Counted from the stretch's first letter, positions 1 through 10,750 are shown. The stretch is DNA of 64,000 nt from Lutibacter sp. A80 (GCF_022429645.1 NZ_CP092480.1:2152501-2216500); one strand, 5' to 3'. The notes: generated from the letters alone by a model not told the origin. A program made the numbers and translations.

Positions 1-2923
1 TACAGATTTTGACGGTAATTTTCAAATTAGCGTAAATCCAGGCGAAATTTTAAGTTTCTCGTATATTGGTTACAAGGAACAAACAGTATTAATCAACACC
101 CAAAAAACCTTAACAATTGTAATGACTGAAAACGCTTCAAAATTAGATGAAGTTGTAATTGTTGGGTATGGTTCACAAAAAAAAGAGAGTGTTTTAGGTG
201 CCATTAGCCAAGTAAAAGGTGCAGAAATATTAGAATCTGGTGCTTCTAATATTACCAATGCATTAAGTGGACTTTCACCAGGTTTAAATATTGTTCAAAC
301 TTCTGGTCAACCAGGAGACGATGCGGGTGATATTTATATTCGTGGTAACTCAGACCCATTAATATTAGTAGATGGGGTTGAAGTTGTTGGAGGGTTTGCA
401 AATATAGACCCTAGAGATGTAGCAAGTGTTAGTACACTTAAAGATGGTGCTGCTACTGCCGTTTACGGTATTAGAGGTGCAAACGGAGTTATTATAATTA
501 CTACAAAAAGAGGGCAAATAGGAAAACCAGTAGTAAGTATAACTAGTGAAGTTACTATGAAATTTTATCCAGACAAATATGATTCTTTAGACGCATATGC
601 TGCTGAGAGTTTACGAAATGTAGGTGTCTATAATGACGCTGCTTTTGATACTGGTTTCTCTACAGAAGCTGAATTAGAACACTGGAAAAATGGAGATTTA
701 CCTTATATCTATCCAAATACAGATTGGGTTGACTTTACAACAAAAGACTTTGCAACAAGTTTTAATCAGTCGGTGTCTGTAAGAGGTGGTACAGATTTTG
801 TTAAATATTATGCTTCTGCAGGATATTTACAAGAAGGTGACATTACAAATTCTGAACAATTTTACAACTACGATCCAGAATATAAATTTGAAAGATATTC
901 ATTTAGAGGAAATTTAGACTTTACATTATCTAATACAACTCGCTTAAAAACAAGTGTTAGTAGCCGAATAGAAGATCAAAATAAAGCGCGTGGAACTGTC
1001 AGCAACGATTTTTTAAGGCTGTTTACAGTTGCTCCAGGAAGTAGTGTACCATATTACCCTGAAGAAGCTCTAGAACTTTATCCAGACCCTCTTTACCCTG
1101 GATTGGTAGAAAAAAGGTTCCCAATAAGTAGTACAATAGGTACTTTTCTTGAAGGATCAACTAATACTATAAAAACAATTTTCTCTATTGATTTTCAGTT
1201 AGAACAAGACTTAGACTTTATTACTGAAGGTTTAACATTTACGGGTAAATATAACTTTATTAGTAATTACCAAACACAAAGTGAAATAAAATTTGACTCA
1301 TCTTTAGAAACAAGACTAGATAGATACGATTTGTTACCTGATGGTACTTGGGATTCTTTTGAAGGTGCAGATTACGAACGTCCTTACGATTTTAATTTAG
1401 GAAGTGAAAGTATTAATAATACTCAAGAAATATCTTATACAAAAGCACAATTTGATTATAAACGTTCTTTTGATAGACATAACGTAACAGCTTTAGGTGC
1501 TTTTAGTCGTAATAAAAGAATTAACAACACAGATTTCCCATATTATGAAGAAGTTTGGGTTGGTAGAGCAACTTACAACTATGATACTCGTTATTTTTTC
1601 GAAATAAATGGTTCATACAACGGTGACGAAACTTTTGCTGAAGGACAACGTTTTAAGTTTTTCCCATCATATTCTGTAGGTATTAATTTAGCTAAAGAAA
1701 AATGGGTAGAAGAAGCCATACCAGCTCTTAACAATTTTAAAATTAGATATTCTAATGGTAAAACTGGAACAAAAAGTGGTTTAGGAACCAATCGTTGGCA
1801 ATATTTAAGTTTCTATGATAATATAAGTGGAACTGCATCAATAAGACCAACTTGGAGATATAACTTTGGAGAAGGTGATACAGGACGTTTATCTGTTATT
1901 AGAGAAACCCAACTTGGAAACGAAGAATTAACATGGTCTACAGTTACAAAACAAAACTTAGGTGTTGAATTTGGACTTTTTGACAATGAAATATCTGGAG
2001 AGGTTGAAGTATTTAAAGATAAAAGAGACGGTTTAATTGCCAGACCATCTGCTACCATTCCTGGTTACGCTGGTTTTGTTACCGGACTTCCTTTTGGAAA
2101 CTTAGGCTCAACAGAAAGTCATGGTCTTGAAGCTACTTTAACTTACAAAAATAGCACCGAAGGAGGGTTTAAATATTCTGCATCTGTTGTTTATGCTTTT
2201 TACGAAAACAGAGTTCTAAAAAGTGCTTCGGATGGAGCTGGTACACCTGAATATACAAAAATTGAAGGGAAACCAATCGGCGCATCTTCATTACTACAAA
2301 CAGATGGTTATTTCCAAAATATTGATGAATTAGTAAACTACCCAGTTTACGCAGGAGATCCAGGTTTAGGAGATTACAGATATATTGATTATAATGCAAA
2401 TGGAACAGTAATAGGTACTAATATTGAAGATCAAATTCGATTTGATTTACCAAAATCACCTAAACACAGTTATAGCGTAAAATTAAATGGATCTTATAAA
2501 AACTGGTCTTTAAGTGCCTTAATTAACGGTGTTGAAGGTCATAAAGGTCTTGTTAATGGAAGTTTAGCTTACGCACTTCCAGAAGGTGTTTCTTCAGCGC
2601 GTTACGACCAATTAGACTATTGGACACCTAGTAATCCAGATGCTGCATATCCTGCTTTACATGCAATTGTAAACGACCCTAATTTAGCAGCAGCTACTAC
2701 AGCTAGAATTGTTAGTCTAGACTATATTAAATTACGAAGCGTAAATCTTGGATATAAATTTAATATGGAAAAAAGTAAAAGTATTAAATTATTGAAAATT
2801 TATATTAGCGGTACCAACCTTCTTACCATTTCTGACATGAAATATGCGGATCCTGAAGGAAATTCTCCAGGTGCTTACCCATTACTACAAAGAGTTAACC
2901 TAGGTTTAAATATGAGCTTTTAA
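1..2923 (+). CDS. SusC/RagA-type TonB-linked outer-membrane receptor (5' partial)
   Basis: The reading frame is open from base 2, so the gene begins before the window; the ATG at 122 is internal. Codons before 122 read as the end of a carboxypeptidase-regulatory-like beta-sandwich (..FDGNFQISV..YIGYKEQTV), the usual N-terminal extension of SusC proteins. After it come a TonB-box-like segment (LDEVVIVGYG), a plug domain with the family motif around VYGIRGANGVIIITTKRG, and a long beta-barrel ending in an aromatic C-terminus (LNMSF). It imports oligosaccharides or other nutrients across the outer membrane using TonB energy. A SusD gene follows after 11 nt, as is standard for these pairs. The substrate cannot be read from the sequence. 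Confidence 0.95.
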   Translation, partial: TDFDGNFQISVNPGEILSFSYIGYKEQTVLINTQKTLTIVMTENASKLDEVVIVGYGSQKKESVLGAISQVKGAEILESGASNITNALSGLSPGLNIVQTSGQPGDDAGDIYIRGNSDPLILVDGVEVVGGFANIDPRDVASVSTLKDGAATAVYGIRGANGVIIITTKRGQIGKPVVSITSEVTMKFYPDKYDSLDAYAAESLRNVGVYNDAAFDTGFSTEAELEHWKNGDLPYIYPNTDWVDFTTKDFATSFNQSVSVRGGTDFVKYYASAGYLQEGDITNSEQFYNYDPEYKFERYSFRGNLDFTLSNTTRLKTSVSSRIEDQNKARGTVSNDFLRLFTVAPGSSVPYYPEEALELYPDPLYPGLVEKRFPISSTIGTFLEGSTNTIKTIFSIDFQLEQDLDFITEGLTFTGKYNFISNYQTQSEIKFDSSLETRLDRYDLLPDGTWDSFEGADYERPYDFNLGSESINNTQEISYTKAQFDYKRSFDRHNVTALGAFSRNKRINNTDFPYYEEVWVGRATYNYDTRYFFEINGSYNGDETFAEGQRFKFFPSYSVGINLAKEKWVEEAIPALNNFKIRYSNGKTGTKSGLGTNRWQYLSFYDNISGTASIRPTWRYNFGEGDTGRLSVIRETQLGNEELTWSTVTKQNLGVEFGLFDNEISGEVEVFKDKRDGLIARPSATIPGYAGFVTGLPFGNLGSTESHGLEATLTYKNSTEGGFKYSASVVYAFYENRVLKSASDGAGTPEYTKIEGKPIGASSLLQTDGYFQNIDELVNYPVYAGDPGLGDYRYIDYNANGTVIGTNIEDQIRFDLPKSPKHSYSVKLNGSYKNWSLSALINGVEGHKGLVNGSLAYALPEGVSSARYDQLDYWTPSNPDAAYPALHAIVNDPNLAAATTARIVSLDYIKLRSVNLGYKFNMEKSKSIKLLKIYISGTNLLTISDMKYADPEGNSPGAYPLLQRVNLGLNMSF

Positions 2924-2934
2924 AAATTAAAATT

Positions 2935-4854
2935 ATGAAAAAAACAAAATATACATTTATTTTAATCTTGGCAAGCCTTTTTATTAGCTGTGAAGATTAT
3001 TTAGACAATGAACAATCCTTCGAATCATTAGACCAAAACGATGTATTTAGCGACATTTATTTGGCTAAAAAATATTTAGATGGTGCTTACACCTACTTAA
3101 TTTCTGAAGTAAGTGCTAAATCTAGTACCCCAGATATACTTCCAGGTATGACAATGTCTGGAGAAGGTTACCCTGGCAGAATGGGTAATAGTGTACCTCA
3201 AAGATATATGTCGTACGCCAATTCAGATTATTTAGGTTTAATGAACCTATCACCTGGAGCTGGAACTGCTACTACACCAAATTTTGTATCTAGATATTTT
3301 GAATCTTGGAAAGGAATTAGAACTGTAAATAGTTTTCTTGAAAATAGTGATAAAATAAGTAATGCTTCCGAAGAAGATGTTAACGGCTTAATTGGCCAAG
3401 CGTATTTTTTAAGAGCCTATTTTTACCACTTAATAACAAAACGTCACGGAGGTCTTGTTTATTTAAAAGAAAACTTAAGTCTTAACGAACCTCTAGAACG
3501 AGAAAGAGAAACTTATGCTAGTAATTTAGCAGATATGTTAGAAGATCTAGATCTTGCTATAAGCTTACTTCCAATAGCATGGGAATCTGAAAATGTAGGA
3601 CGACCAACAAGAGGTGCTGCTATGGCTCTAAAATCTAGAATTACATTATTTGCTGCCAGTCCTTTAGTAAATACTTCAAACGACCAACAACCTTGGATAG
3701 ATGCTGCAACTGCTGCTTCAGACCTAATTAATTATGCAAATGAAAATGGTTTATACAACCTTGTAGACGCAAGCAGTGCTAACAGTATAGACGTTGACCA
3801 TAATGGAGCTGATCTATTTACTCCAGAACCAGAAGCTTTACTACCTTATCGAAATGTATTTGTTGGAGCAGGTAAATCAAAGACATTACCTCAAGAAGTA
3901 ATTTTTATGGAGGTAAATGATTTTACTGCTGGTGGTGGTGGAACTTTAGTTCCGCTTCCTAGAACATATTTAACAACAGGGTTTGACATAGCAAAAGGTA
4001 ACAATAACCCAATGAATATTGGAGCATTAGCTAATTTTATAGAAAAATTTGAAACAAAAAGTGGTCTTCCAATTGAAGACGACCCTTCATACAACCCTCA
4101 AGAACCATTTATTAATAGAGATCCTAGATTTTACAATGCAATTTTATTTGATGGAGTTCCATGGACAGTAACTACTGCAAATGCCGTAAACAATTCAGGT
4201 GCTGCTGATTTAGCAATTGTAAATGAAGAAGGTAAACTAGGATTAGACATTCATGACCCTGCAACACCAACTAATAGATACTGGCAAGTTTTAAATACAA
4301 CCGGGTTACGTATAAGAAAATGGATTCCAAATGGATATTATTTAACATCTGGTTGGAAAGGTCACTTAGACTACTATGCAAATAATATTGTGTTTAGAAT
4401 GTCTGAAATTTATTTAAACTATGCTGAAGCTGCAAATGAAGCTTATGGTCCAGGAGGAACTGCACCAGGAGCAAGCTTATCTGCCCTTGATGCTGTAAAT
4501 AAAATAAGAAACAGAGTGGGAATGCCTAATGTAAATGCTAAATACTCTGGTTCTAAAGATGGTCTAAGAGAACGAATTAGAAATGAACGTGCTATTGAAT
4601 TATGTTTTGAAGGTTTTAGATATGATGATATAAGAAGATGGAAAACGGCTCATTTAGAAGAAAACTTAAAAGTTGAATTTTTAGAAATGCGTTGGCAAGG
4701 TGGAGAATCAGAAATTTACCCATCAGGATTTAGTTATGAAAATGTAGAGCGCACAGATTTAAGAAAAACATTTAGTGAAAGAAACTATTGGTGGCCAATT
4801 CCTAGTTCAGAAATTGAAGCAGTACCAACATTTAGACAAACAGATGGCTGGTAA
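2935..4854 (+). CDS. SusD/RagB family nutrient-binding outer-membrane lipoprotein
   Basis: 639 aa. A lipoprotein signal ends at Cys19 (LFISC), so the protein is probably displayed on the cell surface as the lid of the SusC transporter encoded just upstream. TPR-rich SusD features are visible: GQAYFLRAYFYHLI near residues 155-170, and a C-terminal RagB part with RNERAIELCFEGFRYDDIRRW. Such proteins bind glycan before import. Spacing to susC is 11 nt, so the two are co-transcribed. The ligand is not predictable. Confidence 0.95.
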   Translation: MKKTKYTFILILASLFISCEDYLDNEQSFESLDQNDVFSDIYLAKKYLDGAYTYLISEVSAKSSTPDILPGMTMSGEGYPGRMGNSVPQRYMSYANSDYLGLMNLSPGAGTATTPNFVSRYFESWKGIRTVNSFLENSDKISNASEEDVNGLIGQAYFLRAYFYHLITKRHGGLVYLKENLSLNEPLERERETYASNLADMLEDLDLAISLLPIAWESENVGRPTRGAAMALKSRITLFAASPLVNTSNDQQPWIDAATAASDLINYANENGLYNLVDASSANSIDVDHNGADLFTPEPEALLPYRNVFVGAGKSKTLPQEVIFMEVNDFTAGGGGTLVPLPRTYLTTGFDIAKGNNNPMNIGALANFIEKFETKSGLPIEDDPSYNPQEPFINRDPRFYNAILFDGVPWTVTTANAVNNSGAADLAIVNEEGKLGLDIHDPATPTNRYWQVLNTTGLRIRKWIPNGYYLTSGWKGHLDYYANNIVFRMSEIYLNYAEAANEAYGPGGTAPGASLSALDAVNKIRNRVGMPNVNAKYSGSKDGLRERIRNERAIELCFEGFRYDDIRRWKTAHLEENLKVEFLEMRWQGGESEIYPSGFSYENVERTDLRKTFSERNYWWPIPSSEIEAVPTFRQTDGW

Positions 4855-4913
4855 TATATCTTTTTTAAAGACTATATCTAAAACATCTAACTTAAAACTA
4901 TAAAATAAAACAA

Positions 4914-7709
4914 ATGAAAATAACCATAAAAAAATTAAAAGGTTTTGTTTTCTGCGTATTTAATGTTCTCGCTATTAATATTGGTGTAGCTCAAAATACC
5001 CCATTAAAAAGTGTAGCAGCTCAAGAAGATTCGCAACAAATAACAAATAATGATGAATTTCTAAAAACACCATTTGGAGTTTTTAACATTACACAAACAA
5101 CTGGTGCTATCTTTAGAATTTCTGGTGATGAATTAAGAAAATCAGGTGGTGATAATTTAATGAACTCATTAAGAGGAAAAGTACCTGGATTAAGAATTAT
5201 TAGAACTAGTAACACCCCAGGAAATGGTGGGTATTCATATACCCTAAATGGCGGTACTCCTAACGTATTAATCGATGGTCAACCTAGAGGTTTACAAGTT
5301 GATTTAAGAGATATAGAGGAAGTAATAGTACTTAACGATGCAACTTTTAACTCTTTGTTAGGAAATTTAGGTGATAATGGACTTATTTACGTAATTACAA
5401 AAGGGAATAAACCTAGTAAACCAGTAATTGAAGTTAATTATCAAAATTCTTATAACACACCTTCTCACTTGCCTAATTTATTATCGGCTGCAGAGTATGC
5501 AACTGTAGTAAACCAAGCGGCAAATAATGATGGATTAGCTAATATATATAGCCCAGAAGCTATTGAAGCATACAAAAATGGTTCAGACCCAATTAATTTT
5601 CCAAATATAGATTCTCAAGAAACATTTTTAGAAGACTCTACTCCATCTAATTATTTATCTCTTAACTTATACGGTGGAAAAGAAGATCTTACATACAGTG
5701 CTTTTCTAGGTTATTCAGACTGGAAAGGATTAGAAAAAATTGGAGCAATTGATGGTCGAAACATTACTTTTAGAACTAAAATTAATACAAAAATTAATGA
5801 TATTTTAAAAGCTCATGCTAGTGTTTATGGTAGATTTGGACTTAACGACAGACCTGTAATTGGACCTAACGATACGTTTAGTTGGATAACAAACACACCA
5901 GCAAACGCTTTCCCTTTAAAAGTTGGAGACTCTGCTTATGTTGTTAATAATCAATATCAAACTAATTTATTATCAGAATTAGAAAATGGAGGAACAAGAA
6001 CAGATTATACTTCTAATATGATTTTTGATTTGGGTATGGATTTCGATTTTGGAAAATTTGTTGAAGGCCTTTCCTATAGTACATACATTATGATGAAAAC
6101 TTATAATGCACACTCTTTAGTTACTAATAATACTCCTGGTTTGTACACCCTAGAAAACTTTCAAGATATTACAGGGCAAGATTCTTTAGCTTTAAAAGTA
6201 AATAAAAATGAATATTTAGACCTATCTGTTGGAAGAACAGGAGGTGCAATTCAAAGAGATTTTGCTTATGGAGGTAATTTTAGCTACATCAAAAAATTTG
6301 ATGAAAGTGTCTTAAATTTAAATTTAAATCATCTTTTATATTATCAACCAAATACTAATTCTAGTCAAACAGATAAACGTAATATAACATTAAACTTAAA
6401 TGGTGCGTACGCTCTAAAAGATAAATATATTTTATATGCCAATCTAAACTCTAGTAGTAGTTCAAGATTTCTTGATGAAAATAAAACTAAATATTACCCT
6501 ACTTTTGGTGCAGCCTGGGTAGCATCAAATGAAGAATTTTTAAAAGATAATAACGTAATAGATTACTTAAAATTTAGAACATCATATGGTATAGTAGGAA
6601 CCGAATATGGTTTTGAAACTCTTTTATATTTAGATACTTGGAGTGGTGGTAGAAACAATGGTACTACTTTTCTTGGTACAACAGGAAACCCATCACAAGA
6701 TGAGCTAGGATATAGATTAAGTACAACAGGTAATGAAGCTATTGATTGGGTTGAATACAATCAATTATTTGCTGGTATAGAATTACAACTGCTTAAAAAA
6801 TTACGATTAGATTTTAATTACTTTGATATTGAAGTTAACAATCAAGTTGTAAAAGCAAGTCAACTTTATGCAAGTGCCTTAGGAAATGATGTGTATTTAC
6901 CTCAGTTAAACTACAAACAAAGTAGAAATAAAGGGTTTAACTCTAGTGTAACTTTTAACAACAACACAAATGCTTTAAAGTATTATATAAGTGCAAATGT
7001 TGGACACTATAAATCTATAGGACAAAAAATAGCTGAAGTTCAATATCCAGACGAATACAGATTACAAGAAGGTAAAGCTCAAGATCTAATTACAGGTTAT
7101 GTAAGTGATGGACTTTTTACAGCAGAAAATATTGGTGATGCACTACCTCAATTTGGAGACGTACAAATTGGAGATATTAAATATGTTGACCTAAACGGTG
7201 ATAATATAATTGATACTAGAGATCAAAAAGCTATTGGTAACAGCACTCCAAGATATAATTATGGTATTAGTGTTGGATTTGAATACCAAAATTTCAATCT
7301 AGATATTACAGGTATGGGTGTTGCAGGATATGATATTAATTTAAACTCATATTCATACTACAAACACAGCGGTTTAGGTAACTATTATGGAAGTGTAAAT
7401 AATGATTTACCTAATGGAAATGCAAACCCTAGATTAAGTACTTTAACTAGTATTAATAATTACAAAAACTCTGATTATTGGATATTAGATGGAAGCTTTT
7501 TTAAAATTGCAAACTTAGAATTAGGGTATGCAATGCCAGAAACATTAATCGCTAACACTCCATTATCTAACGTAAAAATATTTTTAAGAGGTACTAATTT
7601 GGCAGTATTTAGTAAAATGAAAGATTTAGATCCAGAAGACCCAAGTGCTGGTTTTTCTGAATACCCTATGATGAAAACTTTCTCTTTAGGTACTACTATT
7701 AATTTTTAA
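4914..7709 (+). CDS. second SusC-like TonB-dependent receptor, without N-terminal regulatory domain
   Basis: 931 aa with an N-terminal signal peptide (ends near VLAINIGVAQ). The mature protein goes almost directly into a plug domain (ISGDELRKSGGDNLMNSLRGKVPGL), with no carboxypeptidase-regulatory-like domain and no obvious VVVGYG TonB-box segment; the usual TTKKG plug end is divergent (VITKGNKPSKP). The C-terminal half is a typical SusC barrel ending in TINF. It lies 59 nt after the first susD and 21 nt before a second susD, so the operon carries two SusCD pairs. The second pair may handle a different fragment of the same polymer (inference). Confidence 0.9.
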   Translation: MKITIKKLKGFVFCVFNVLAINIGVAQNTPLKSVAAQEDSQQITNNDEFLKTPFGVFNITQTTGAIFRISGDELRKSGGDNLMNSLRGKVPGLRIIRTSNTPGNGGYSYTLNGGTPNVLIDGQPRGLQVDLRDIEEVIVLNDATFNSLLGNLGDNGLIYVITKGNKPSKPVIEVNYQNSYNTPSHLPNLLSAAEYATVVNQAANNDGLANIYSPEAIEAYKNGSDPINFPNIDSQETFLEDSTPSNYLSLNLYGGKEDLTYSAFLGYSDWKGLEKIGAIDGRNITFRTKINTKINDILKAHASVYGRFGLNDRPVIGPNDTFSWITNTPANAFPLKVGDSAYVVNNQYQTNLLSELENGGTRTDYTSNMIFDLGMDFDFGKFVEGLSYSTYIMMKTYNAHSLVTNNTPGLYTLENFQDITGQDSLALKVNKNEYLDLSVGRTGGAIQRDFAYGGNFSYIKKFDESVLNLNLNHLLYYQPNTNSSQTDKRNITLNLNGAYALKDKYILYANLNSSSSSRFLDENKTKYYPTFGAAWVASNEEFLKDNNVIDYLKFRTSYGIVGTEYGFETLLYLDTWSGGRNNGTTFLGTTGNPSQDELGYRLSTTGNEAIDWVEYNQLFAGIELQLLKKLRLDFNYFDIEVNNQVVKASQLYASALGNDVYLPQLNYKQSRNKGFNSSVTFNNNTNALKYYISANVGHYKSIGQKIAEVQYPDEYRLQEGKAQDLITGYVSDGLFTAENIGDALPQFGDVQIGDIKYVDLNGDNIIDTRDQKAIGNSTPRYNYGISVGFEYQNFNLDITGMGVAGYDINLNSYSYYKHSGLGNYYGSVNNDLPNGNANPRLSTLTSINNYKNSDYWILDGSFFKIANLELGYAMPETLIANTPLSNVKIFLRGTNLAVFSKMKDLDPEDPSAGFSEYPMMKTFSLGTTINF

Positions 7710-7730
7710 TAAGTTAAAACATAAAAAAAA

Positions 7731-9467
7731 ATGAAATTAACTAAAAACATATTAATAATTATTACATTAATGCTCTGCATTACAGGGTGTAATGATTTTT
7801 TAGAAGATACACTTCAATACACATCAGAAGAAGAAGTTATAACTTCTGGATTACGATCTAGAGGTATTATTGAAGATATTTACACGGATTACTCTTTTAG
7901 ATATTTTACTGATTTTTCAGTTGAGTACCTAACAGATAATGGAGTTTTAAATTCTTCAGAAACAAATTATGCAAATAACAATTGGGGAGCAGCTGAAAGT
8001 CACCCTTACAATTATGTTTGGCAACAATCTTATAATAATATTAGACAAGTTTATCAATATATAGATTTGGTTCATGACGCAGGATTACCTTATTTACCAT
8101 CTGAAGCAAGCCAACCTTTTAGCGATAAAATTGTTGCTAGATATTATGGAGAAGCACATTTCTTAAAAGCTTGGGCCGAATGGGAATTGTTAAAAATATA
8201 TGGTGGACCATCTGCAGATGGAACTATGCTTGGTTTTCCAATTGTAAATGGAACTTTAGAAAATGAAGAATATGCTACATTAAGTAGAAATACTTATGAT
8301 GAGTGTGTAGACCAAATTATGGCAGATTTAGATGTTGCTATTGAAAATCTTCCACTTATATATTCAGGGAGTGAAAATGACAACCCTGGATATAGCGACC
8401 TTGAAACAGGTAGAGCAAGTGGTTTAGCTGCTTATGCATTAAAGGCTAAAGTAGCCCTATTTGCTGCAAGTCCTGCTTTTAACCCATCAAATGACAACTC
8501 TAAATGGGTATTGGCAGCAGAATATGCACATGAAGTAATTGAGCAAAATGGTGGTTTAAAATCTTTACAACCTTTTAACAATAGTAGAGAAGACAACCCA
8601 GACCAAATTTGGAGAATGCGTAATTCTAGAAATAACAATTCACTAGAACAACGCCTATATCCTCCAACTTTATACGGACAAGGGGAAGTAAATCCTTCAC
8701 AAAACTTAGTGGATGCATTTCCAGATTCAAACGGATATCCTATAAGCAATGCTTCAAGTTTATATGACCCAGCAACACCTTATAGCTCTAGAGATAATAG
8801 ATTTTATAAATTTATATTTTACAACGGAGACCAATGCTTTCAATCTGAAAATTGTACAAATTACAATGCTTTAGAAATGTTTGAAGGAGGTTTAGATAAT
8901 TTTGGAGGGTTTATTCCTAACGAAGGTACAAGAACAGGGTATTATTTAAAGAAATATTTAAACAACCTAAATTTTGACCCATCAGCAATTAATGCTACAA
9001 CTACACTACCAAAAGTGTATGTTCAATTAGGTTTAACAGATATTTACTTAAGTTATGCTGAAGCTGTTTATAATGCATACGGACAAGCAGAAACTGCTCC
9101 TCCAGGTTTAAATTATTCTGCAAAAGAAGTTATCGCTGAAATTAGAAAAAGAGCTGGTTTTACATCAGATCCATATTTAGATGAAGCTGCCGCTGATGCA
9201 AATCTTTTTGAAAATTTAATAAAAAATGAAAGACGTATAGAATTATGTTTTACAGGTGAAAGATTTCACGATTTAAGAAGATGGAAAGATATTGTAAATA
9301 TAGAAAACGTTAATGGTGTTAAAATCACTAAAAACGAAGATGAAACTTTTTCTTATGACAATATACAAGTGGAAGCAAGAGGTTATGGAAATAAAAACTA
9401 TTATTTACCTTTACCTTATGATGAACTAATTATAAACACAAATTTGAAACAAAACCAAGGATGGTAA
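7731..9467 (+). CDS. SusD/RagB family nutrient-binding lipoprotein (second of the operon)
   Basis: 578 aa. The lipoprotein signal ends at Cys20 (LCITGC). Typical SusD segments are present: ARYYGEAHFLKAWAEWELL, and a RagB C-terminus with NERRIELCFTGERFHDLRRW followed by a Tyr-rich LPLP ending. It is the partner of the SusC-like receptor immediately upstream. Its last codons overlap the longest possible reading frame of the next gene, so the operon is tightly packed. Confidence 0.95.
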   Translation: MKLTKNILIIITLMLCITGCNDFLEDTLQYTSEEEVITSGLRSRGIIEDIYTDYSFRYFTDFSVEYLTDNGVLNSSETNYANNNWGAAESHPYNYVWQQSYNNIRQVYQYIDLVHDAGLPYLPSEASQPFSDKIVARYYGEAHFLKAWAEWELLKIYGGPSADGTMLGFPIVNGTLENEEYATLSRNTYDECVDQIMADLDVAIENLPLIYSGSENDNPGYSDLETGRASGLAAYALKAKVALFAASPAFNPSNDNSKWVLAAEYAHEVIEQNGGLKSLQPFNNSREDNPDQIWRMRNSRNNNSLEQRLYPPTLYGQGEVNPSQNLVDAFPDSNGYPISNASSLYDPATPYSSRDNRFYKFIFYNGDQCFQSENCTNYNALEMFEGGLDNFGGFIPNEGTRTGYYLKKYLNNLNFDPSAINATTTLPKVYVQLGLTDIYLSYAEAVYNAYGQAETAPPGLNYSAKEVIAEIRKRAGFTSDPYLDEAAADANLFENLIKNERRIELCFTGERFHDLRRWKDIVNIENVNGVKITKNEDETFSYDNIQVEARGYGNKNYYLPLPYDELIINTNLKQNQGW

Positions 9468-9487
9468 AAAAATTAAACATAAAGATT

Positions 9488-10393
9488 ATGAAAAATAACA
9501 AATTAAAATCTATTTCCAAATTATTGGTATTGGTTATAATTGGACTTAGTATTGTATCGTGTTATGATGATTTTGTTGAAGATGAATTTGAATTTACTTC
9601 AGTTTACTTACCAAAACCAACAATTGACCGTACTTTTATAATGGGTGAAGGAATGCAAATTGGAGTTGGTGTTGTACTAGGTGGAAGACTTTCTAATTCT
9701 GAAAATGTAGAAGTAACATTTTCGTTAAATGATGCACTTGTAACAGATCAAGGTCGCACTGTTTTACCTTCAAATTATTATAGCCTTGTAGATAGTGAAG
9801 GAAACCCTGCAAATAATAAAATAATTATTCCATCAGGTAAAACTCAAGGGTTTGTTTATGTAAAAGCAGATTCTATCAACTTTCTTAATGACGCATTATC
9901 TCTTGGCAATAATTATGCTTTAGGGTTTGAATTAGACAATGTAGTAAAAGCAGATTCTATTTTAACAGATTACAAAACATCCATGATTACCTTTACCTAT
10001 ATCAATCAATTATATGGTAACTACGTTCAAAAAGGACAATTTGTAAAAAATGATGGAACAACACAAGAAACTATTGAATATCCAGGTGAAATTACAGATG
10101 CCTTAGAATTAACTATGGTTTCTCCAAATACTTTGTCTTATGACGGTCTTACGGACTTAAGAGGAGCTGATAAAAAGCTATATATTACTATAGCTGATGA
10201 CAACTCAATAAGCATAAGCACAGCAGAAGGTGGTGTTCCTGTTATAGACGACGGTGGGTCATCTTATAATCCAGAAACACGTGAGGTTAAACTAAACTAT
10301 TCTTTCGAATTTAATGGTGTTAGTTATAAAGCTAATGATATTCTTGAATTTAGAAACAGAATTGTAGATGGAGTAAATCAGTACGATTTATAA
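9488..10393 (+). CDS. DUF1735-type surface lipoprotein of the SusCD operon
   Basis: 301 aa from the ATG at 9488. A longer reading from 9461 would overlap the preceding susD stop and push the signal peptide inward, so 9488 is preferred: it gives a clean lipoprotein signal ending at Cys25 (LSIVSC). After the Cys comes an acidic linker and an Ig-like beta domain resembling DUF1735/BT_3987-like N-terminal modules (VYLPKPTIDRTF, VEVTFSLN), then a C-terminal beta domain. Such lipoproteins are encoded after susCD and are thought to bind glycan on the cell surface. A strong terminator follows directly, marking the operon end. Confidence 0.75.
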   Translation: MKNNKLKSISKLLVLVIIGLSIVSCYDDFVEDEFEFTSVYLPKPTIDRTFIMGEGMQIGVGVVLGGRLSNSENVEVTFSLNDALVTDQGRTVLPSNYYSLVDSEGNPANNKIIIPSGKTQGFVYVKADSINFLNDALSLGNNYALGFELDNVVKADSILTDYKTSMITFTYINQLYGNYVQKGQFVKNDGTTQETIEYPGEITDALELTMVSPNTLSYDGLTDLRGADKKLYITIADDNSISISTAEGGVPVIDDGGSSYNPETREVKLNYSFEFNGVSYKANDILEFRNRIVDGVNQYDL

Positions 10394-10416
10394 AATTACA
10401 AAACCTAAAATACAGA

Positions 10417-10452
10417 AAGCCTCTCATATATTGTTTATGAGAGGCTTTTTTA
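10417..10452 (+). terminator. rho-independent terminator of the double SusCD operon
   Basis: A perfect 12-bp stem (10417-10428 with 10436-10447, arm AAGCCTCTCATA), 7-nt loop, followed by a T run. It lies 23 nt after the DUF1735-type gene. Confidence 0.9.
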
Positions 10453-10750
10453 GTTTAATAAAAGTAACTTACCTCTACGGAAATCCGTAACATTAAAATA
10501 TTTAATTATTGTATTTTTCGAGTAATTATATACTCTATAAAAATAGAGAACTTAAATCTTGGTGAATTGATATGTAAATATTCATACGAACCTAAAAAAA
10601 AACATAATACATTTTAGAGCAAGAAAAGTCTCTAATTTGGATACTAAATGAATAAAAAAAATGTAAATAATTGGTAAAAAAAATACTATATCATGTACTA
10701 ATTAGGTTGCTATAATTCTAACAAATCTATAAAAAAGAAGAAAATATAGG
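10453..10750. other. intergenic region with a short dyad
   Basis: No gene is visible. It contains the dyad TACGGAAATCCGTA at 10486-10499 (6-bp arms, 2-nt centre), a possible operator. No clear TTG-N19-TAnnTTTG promoter was found before the ion-channel gene, although TAATTTG-like matches occur around 10635-10645. Confidence 0.4.

Noticed and set aside
122-124. ATG at 122 as the start of the first SusC gene
   Set aside because: The same frame is open back to base 2 and encodes the end of the regulatory-like domain, so the start lies before the window.
9461-9487. ATG at 9461 as the start of the DUF1735-type lipoprotein
   Set aside because: It overlaps the susD stop and would put nine residues before a signal peptide that fits well from 9488.
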